Below, piece by piece: positions 59,029 to 64,000 of a stretch of 64,000 bases of DNA. Origin of the DNA: Pseudomonas serbica (GTDB lineage: Bacteria; Pseudomonadota; Gammaproteobacteria; Pseudomonadales; Pseudomonadaceae); NCBI RefSeq assembly GCF_028823535.1, contig NZ_JAQIYM010000015.1:96519-160518 (forward strand), read 5' to 3'. Position 1 is the stretch's first letter. Every line of letters starts with the position of its first letter. The notes under the pieces are model-generated. The model was not told where the DNA came from and made no database searches. It was given only the letters and a program-made list of their open reading frames with translations. A program made the translations under genes and the position numbers.

Positions 59029-62000
59029 TCAGTGAATCCAAGTCTGCACATCGGTTGCAACCAACAATTGCACATCACCATCGTTGAACACGTTGTAGCT
59101 GGCGCCGTCGACCGTGGTGGTACCGGCCGCTTGCCACTCGCCACTGTCGCCAGTGATGTTGACCGTGTCGTTGTGGTCACCGTTGATGATCATCTGCACG
59201 GGTGCCGCGGCACCGCTGTCCACATCCACCTGGCCGGCCTGGCCGAGCTTGCTGACGGCTTCGGCGTCGACGGTCACTACGCTGGCCTTGCCGCCATCGG
59301 CGGCCAGATCGATAGCCCCCAGGGAATGGGCCTCGACTGCTGTCGAATCCAGCTTGGTCAGGTCGAAGGACTGATTGCCATTGGCGTCGGTGCGGAACCA
59401 GACGTCGGCGATCGTGTGGCTCTGGCCATCGCTGGTTTCATAGCTGCCGTTAAGGCCGATCAGGTTGCCGTGGTTGAGCTCGGCAGTCTTGGCCACATCC
59501 AGGTTGAACTGGGTGATGCCAAGCTCCTTGAGGTTGTGCATCTCTCCCTTGTCACTGACGCCATCGTTGTTGGCATCGACCCAGACTTGCAGCGACGCGA
59601 ACAACTGGTCAGCCCCGTTGACGGCGCCATCATGGTTGCTGTCCAGGCTGATGAGTGCTTCGAAGCCATCTTTGGCCAGCGAACCGTCCGGCAGACGGAA
59701 CGAGGAACCGAACAGCTCGGATCCATCGTTGACCTGGCCATCGCCATTGAGGTCGAGCGTCAGCAGGCCGTCACCGCCAGTGGCCCAGCCGGTCGCTTCC
59801 TTGTGACCGTCGGCATTGAGGTCGAACTTGACGCCGGTGCTCAGGTGCGTGGTCTGCACGCCATCGCCATTGAGGTCCAGGACCAGTGGCGTGGACAGGG
59901 CCAGTGCATCGATCTGGGTGGCGCTCATCGCCTGCAGTTGCGCCGTGGTGAACGAATCAACCTGGGTCATCGACAGGTGCGACAGTTGCGCCGTGGTCAG
60001 CACCGCAGCTTGCGCCGTGGTCAGGGCCGCCACTTGCGCCGTGGTCAGTGCCGCCATGTCGGTGGTTTCGATCGCCACGATCTGCGCGGTGGTCAAGGCT
60101 GCTACATCAGCGGTTTCCAGAGCGCTGATCTGGGTCGGCTTGAGGGCCGCGATCTGCGCCGTGGTCAGTGCCGCGACCTGGCCAGTGGTGAACGCTGCCA
60201 GTTGGGCAGAGGTCAGGGCGCCGATATCGGCCGTTTCGATGGCCGCCACTTGCGTGGTGGTCAGGGCTGCGATCTGGGTCACCTTCAACGCCGCCACCTG
60301 GGCGGTGCCCAGGGCAACCACCTGGGCGGTGGTCAGAGCAGCGGTCTGCGCAGTGGTCAGGCTTGCAACGTTGCCCACCGACAGAGCAGCGATGTCCGCG
60401 GTTTCAATGGCCGCTACTTGAGTGGTGGTCAATGCCGCAGCTTGTGCCGTGGTCAATGCCGCTACCTGAGCGGTGGTCAGGGCGACTACTTGCGCTGTGG
60501 TCAGTGCTGCCACATCAACAGTTTCCAGTGCGCTGATCTGGGTCGGTTTCAGGGCCGCCACTTGAGCGGTGGTCAGGGCTGCAACCTGGGCAGTGGTCAA
60601 GGCCACCAGTTGAGTATTGGTCAGTGCGCCCAGGTCGGCGGTTTCCATTGCCGCCACTTGCGTGGTGGTCAGGGCCGCGATCTGGGTCGGCTTCAGTGCC
60701 GCTACCTGCGCAGTGCTCAGGGCCACCACTTGAGCCGTGGTCAAGGCGGCCACGTCGGCGGTTTCCAGGGCGCTGATCTGGGTCGGCTTGAGGGCCGCCA
60801 CCTGGGCCGTGGTCAGTGCCGCCACTTGAGCAGTGGTCAGGGCGACGACGCTGGCGGTGGTCAGTGCGGCGACATCGGCGGTCTGCAGGGCCGCCACTTG
60901 CGTGGTGGTCAGTGCAGCCACTTGGGCCGGTTTCAGGCCGGCCACCTGGGCGGTGGTCAGTGCCACAACCTGGGCGGTGGTCAACGCAGCGGCCTGCGCG
61001 GTGGTCAGGGCCGCAATGCTGGTTACTGGCAAGGCCGCGATATCTGCGGTTTCGATGGCCGCCACTTGCGTGGTGGTCAGCGCAGCCACTTGGGCGGTGG
61101 TCAGTGCCGCGACCTGGGCCGTGGTCAAGGCCACCACTTGAGCGGTGGTCAAGGCGGCCACGTCGGCGGTTTCCAGGGCACTGATCTGGGTCGGTTTCAG
61201 GGCTGCTACTTGAGCGGTGGTCAGGGCGGCTACCTGAGCGGTGGTCAAGGCGACGACGCCAGCGGTGGTCAACGCAGCGATGTCCGCGGTTTCGATGGCC
61301 GCCACTTGCGTGGTGGTCAGCGCAGCCACTTGGGCGGTGGCCAGGGCCGCGACCTGGGCCGTGGTCAATGCCACTACTTGAGCCGTGGTCAAGGCCGCAA
61401 TATCAGCGGTTTCCATGGCTGCGATCTGCACCGGGGTCAGTGCTGCGACCTGGGCCGTGGTCAGTGCCGCCACTTGGGCGGTGGTCAGGGCGACGACGCT
61501 GGCGGTAGTGAGTGCGGCGACATCGGCGGGCTGCATGGCTGCCACTTGCGTGGTGGTCAGTGCAGCCACTTGGGCCGGCTTCAGTGCGCCCACCTGGGCG
61601 GTGGTCAAGGCCACGACCTGGGCGGTGGTCAGGGCAGCGGCCTGCGCCGTGGTCAGGGCCGCGATGCTGGTCACTGGCAGGGCGGCGATGTCAGCGGTTT
61701 CGATGGCCGCCACTTGCGTGGTGGTCAGCGCAGCCACTTGCGCGGTGGTCAGTGCCGCGACCTGGGCGGTGGTCAAGGCCACCACCTGAGCAGTGGTCAA
61801 GGCCGCCACGTCGGCGGTTTCCATGGCACTGATCTGGGTTGGCTTCAGGGCCGCCACTTGTGCCGTGGTCAAAGCTGCGACCTGTCCGGTGGTCAAGGCT
61901 ACCAATTGGGTGGAGGTCAGGGCGGCTATATCGGCGGTCTCGATGGCCGCTACCTGGGTGGTGGTCAGCGCCGCCACTTGCGTAGTTTTCAAGCCCGCCA

Positions 62001-64000
62001 CCTGGGCGGTGGTCAGCGCGACAACCTGGGCGGTGGTCAGGGCAGCGGTCTGTGCGGTGGACAGGGCTGCGACGCTGGCCACTGGCAGGGCGGCGATGTC
62101 AGCGGCTTCGATGGCCGCCACTTGCGTGGTGGTCAAGGCCGCGAGCTGGGTGGTTTTCAGCGCTGCAACCTGGGCCGTGGTCAACGCCACTACTTGAGCA
62201 GTAGTGAGGGCCGCCACATCAGCGGTTTCCAGGGCGCCGATCTGGGTCGGGGTCAGCGCTGCGACTTGTGCCGTGGTCAGTGCCGCCACTTGAGCAGTGG
62301 TCAGGGCGACGACGCTGGCGGTGGTCAGTGCGGCGACATCAGCAGGCTGCATGGCCGCCACTTGGGTGGTGGTCAGTGCAGCGACTTGGGCCGGTTTCAG
62401 CCCGGCCACCTGAGCGGTAGTCAGGGCCACGACCTGGGCGGTGGTCAACGCAGCGGTCTGCGCGGTGGTCAGGGCCGCAACGCTGGTCACTGGCAAGGCG
62501 GCGATGTCAGCGGTTTCGATGGCCGCCACTTGCGTGGTGGTCAGCGCAGCGACTTGAGCGGTGGTCAGGGCCGCGACCTGGGCCGTGGTCAATGCCACCA
62601 CCTGGGCGGTCGTCAGCGCTGCAACATCGACAGTCTGCAGGGCGCTGATCTGGGTCGGTTTCAGGGCTGCCACTTGAGCGGTGGTCAGGGCGGCGACCTG
62701 AGCGGTGGTCAAGGCGACGACGCCAGCGGTGGTCAACGCAGCGATATCAGCGGTCTCGATGGCCGCCACTTGGGTGGTGGTCAGCGCAGCCACTTGGGCG
62801 GTGGTGAGTGCCGCGACCTGGGCCGTGGTCAAGGCCACTACTTGAGCCGTGGTGAGGGCCGCTACATCAGCGGTTTCCATGGCTGCGATCTGAACCGGGG
62901 TCAGTGCAGCGACCTGGGCCGTGGTCAGTGCCGCGACCTGAGCGGTGGTCAGGGCGACAACGCTGGCGGTGGTCAGTGCGGCGACATCGGCAGGCTGCAT
63001 GGCGGCCACTTGCGTGGTGGTCAGTGCAGCGACTTGGGCCGGTTTCAGTCCGGCCACCTGAGCGGTAGTCAGGGCCACGACCTGGGCGGTGGTCAGGGCA
63101 GCGGCCTGCGCGGTGGTCAGGGCCGCGACGCTGGTCACTGGCAGTGCGGCGATGTCAGCGGTTTCGATGGCCGCCACTTGCGTGGTGGTCAGCGCAGCGA
63201 CTTGCGCGGTGGTCAGGGCTGCGACTTGGGCGGTGGTCAAGGCCACCACCTGAGCGGTCGTCAGTGCGGCGACATCGGCCGTCTGCAGGGCGCTGATCTG
63301 GGTCGGTTTCAGGGCTGCCACTTGAGCGGTGGTCAGGGCGGCGACCTGAGCGGTGGTCAGGGCAACGACGCTTGCTGTGGTCAACGCAGCGATGTCCGCG
63401 GTCTCGATGGCCGCCACTTGGGTGGTGGTCAGCGCAGCCACTTGAGCGGTGGTCAGGGCTGCCACCTGGGCGGTGCTCAGGGCCACCACTTGAGCGGTAG
63501 TGAGCGCCGCTACGTCAGCGGTTTCCATGGCTGCGATCTGAACCGGGGTCAGTGCAGCGACCTGGGCCGTGGTCAGTGCCGCGACCTGAGCGGTGGTCAG
63601 GGCGACGACGCTGGCGGTGGTCAGTGCGGCGACATCGGCAGGCTGCATGGCGGCCACTTGCGTGGTAGTCAGTGCAGCGACTTGGGCCGGTTTCAGTCCG
63701 GCCACCTGAGCGGTAGTCAGGGCCACGACCTGGGCGGTGGTCAGGGCAGCGGCCTGCGCGGTGGTCAGCGCCGCGACGCTGGTCACTGGCAGGGCGGCGA
63801 TGTCAGCGGTTTCGATGGCCGCCACTTGGGTGGTGGTCAGCGCAGCGACTTGCGCGGTGGTCAGGGCTGCTACTTGGGCCGTGGTCAAGGCCACCACCTG
63901 AGCAGTGGTCAAGGCCGCCACGTCGGCGGTTTCCATGGCACTGATCTGGGTCGGTTTCAGGGCCGCCACTTGGGCAGTGGTCAGTGCCGCGACCTGGGCA
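59029..64000 (-). CDS. Giant Thr-rich octapeptide-repeat protein, type I secretion substrate (N-terminus outside window)
   Basis: The frame runs on through the window edge at 64000, so at least 1,656 codons are seen and the N-terminus is missing. Most of it is a repeat of eight residues, [VI]-x-A-L-T-T-x-Q, about 170 copies (59905-64000). Every fifth or seventh octad is replaced by a xETAD or xQPAD form, giving a super-repeat of mostly 40 residues. The last 295 residues have Asp-rich Ca-binding loops (DLNGDGV, DLNADGH, DLNGDGQ, DSNHDGA, DANNDGV) and a beta-rich end without Cys, fitting a C-terminal type I signal. It is beside a complete ABC/HlyD/TolC operon. A surface adhesin or matrix protein is likely; no adhesion domain is visible in the part seen. 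Confidence 0.85.
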   Translation of the reverse strand, partial: AQVAALTTAQVAALKPTQISAMETADVAALTTAQVVALTTAQVAALTTAQVAALTTTQVAAIETADIAALPVTSVAALTTAQAAALTTAQVVALTTAQVAGLKPAQVAALTTTQVAAMQPADVAALTTASVVALTTAQVAALTTAQVAALTPVQIAAMETADVAALTTAQVVALSTAQVAALTTAQVAALTTTQVAAIETADIAALTTASVVALTTAQVAALTTAQVAALKPTQISALQTADVAALTTAQVVALTTAQVAALTTAQVAALTTTQVAAIETADIAALPVTSVAALTTAQAAALTTAQVVALTTAQVAGLKPAQVAALTTTQVAAMQPADVAALTTASVVALTTAQVAALTTAQVAALTPVQIAAMETADVAALTTAQVVALTTAQVAALTTAQVAALTTTQVAAIETADIAALTTAGVVALTTAQVAALTTAQVAALKPTQISALQTVDVAALTTAQVVALTTAQVAALTTAQVAALTTTQVAAIETADIAALPVTSVAALTTAQTAALTTAQVVALTTAQVAGLKPAQVAALTTTQVAAMQPADVAALTTASVVALTTAQVAALTTAQVAALTPTQIGALETADVAALTTAQVVALTTAQVAALKTTQLAALTTTQVAAIEAADIAALPVASVAALSTAQTAALTTAQVVALTTAQVAGLKTTQVAALTTTQVAAIETADIAALTSTQLVALTTGQVAALTTAQVAALKPTQISAMETADVAALTTAQVVALTTAQVAALTTAQVAALTTTQVAAIETADIAALPVTSIAALTTAQAAALTTAQVVALTTAQVGALKPAQVAALTTTQVAAMQPADVAALTTASVVALTTAQVAALTTAQVAALTPVQIAAMETADIAALTTAQVVALTTAQVAALATAQVAALTTTQVAAIETADIAALTTAGVVALTTAQVAALTTAQVAALKPTQISALETADVAALTTAQVVALTTAQVAALTTAQVAALTTTQVAAIETADIAALPVTSIAALTTAQAAALTTAQVVALTTAQVAGLKPAQVAALTTTQVAALQTADVAALTTASVVALTTAQVAALTTAQVAALKPTQISALETADVAALTTAQVVALSTAQVAALKPTQIAALTTTQVAAMETADLGALTNTQLVALTTAQVAALTTAQVAALKPTQISALETVDVAALTTAQVVALTTAQVAALTTAQAAALTTTQVAAIETADIAALSVGNVASLTTAQTAALTTAQVVALGTAQVAALKVTQIAALTTTQVAAIETADIGALTSAQLAAFTTGQVAALTTAQIAALKPTQISALETADVAALTTAQIVAIETTDMAALTTAQVAALTTAQAAVLTTAQLSHLSMTQVDSFTTAQLQAMSATQIDALALSTPLVLDLNGDGVQTTHLSTGVKFDLNADGHKEATGWATGGDGLLTLDLNGDGQVNDGSELFGSSFRLPDGSLAKDGFEALISLDSNHDGAVNGADQLFASLQVWVDANNDGVSDKGEMHNLKELGITQFNLDVAKTAELNHGNLIGLNGSYETSDGQSHTIADVWFRTDANGNQSFDLTKLDSTAVEAHSLGAIDLAADGGKASVVTVDAEAVSKLGQAGQVDVDSGAAAPVQMIINGDHNDTVNITGDSGEWQAAGTTTVDGASYNVFNDGDVQLLVATDVQTWIH
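59905..64000 (-). repeat. 24-bp tandem repeat array (about 170 copies, coding)
   Basis: Tandem 24-bp units encode the octapeptides. Neighbouring blocks of several hundred bases recur with few changes, so the array grew by duplication of multi-unit blocks. Copy number may differ between strains and assemblies. Confidence 0.92.

Noticed and set aside
59905..64000. CRISPR-like appearance of regularly spaced short repeats
   Set aside because: Units are adjacent, without unique spacers, and read as one open frame of octapeptides; no cas genes nearby.

Overview
The window looks like a chromosome segment of a fluorescent-group Pseudomonas. Support comes from a ferulate-to-vanillate cluster, a creatinase very close to the P. 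putida enzyme, an OprD-family porin, Pseudomonas-type REP pairs and GC-rich codon use. No search could be run, so all family names rest on recognised motifs, gene order and remembered family sequences.

Layout. (1) 1-13431 is the right-hand part of a prophage or phage-tail island. It holds Mu-type baseplate genes (gpP, gp45, gp46, gp47, gp48), a tail fibre and chaperone, an esterase-like tail spike, a SleB-type cell-wall hydrolase and cargo genes. The cargo includes an SOS-boxed operon (coiled-coil protein plus SRAP/YedK peptidase), a DUF1254 lipoprotein, an IS3 remnant and an IS-truncated HTH gene. It ends in the 3' half of a tRNA-Pro, read as attR. (2) 13432-14379 is a short stretch with two paralogous 72-aa genes. 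(3) 14380-32364 is the most striking region: a divergent cluster that matches the bacterial ceramide (sphingolipid) pathway. The rightward operon encodes an acyl-AMP/ACP ligase, an extended SDR (CerR-like), an acyl carrier protein, a serine palmitoyltransferase-like enzyme and an ABC exporter. The leftward operon encodes a GNAT-like protein (ceramide synthase candidate), a nucleotidyltransferase, an LptF/LptG pair, a two-domain CDP-alcohol phosphatidyltransferase, a DAG-kinase-family lipid kinase, a Tam41-like CTP transferase and a metallophosphoesterase. Next to it lie a LicC-like cytidylyltransferase and a two-domain glycosyltransferase (DxD domain plus ELM1 domain).

(4) 32504-38540 holds a creatinase and an MHS transporter between two GlxA/AraC regulators, then a 55-aa acidic protein. 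(5) 38595-49688 is a ferulate catabolic region: aromatic-acid transporter, OprD porin, MarR regulator (FerR-like), ech, vdh, fcs, thiolase and acyl-CoA dehydrogenase. A clear operator overlaps the ech promoter. (6) 49733-52112 holds small exported or disordered proteins and a Ser/Thr phosphatase. (7) 52499-64000 is a complete type I secretion system (ABC, HlyD, TolC) beside a SPINDLY/OGT-like O-GlcNAc transferase and a giant protein, cut by the window end, of about 170 Thr-rich octapeptides with a Ca-binding C-terminal region.

How the parts may work together (inference): region 3 would make a ceramide, phosphorylate it, activate it as a CDP-lipid, add a head group and sugar, and export it. 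Region 7 would make, O-glycosylate and secrete a long repetitive surface or matrix protein.
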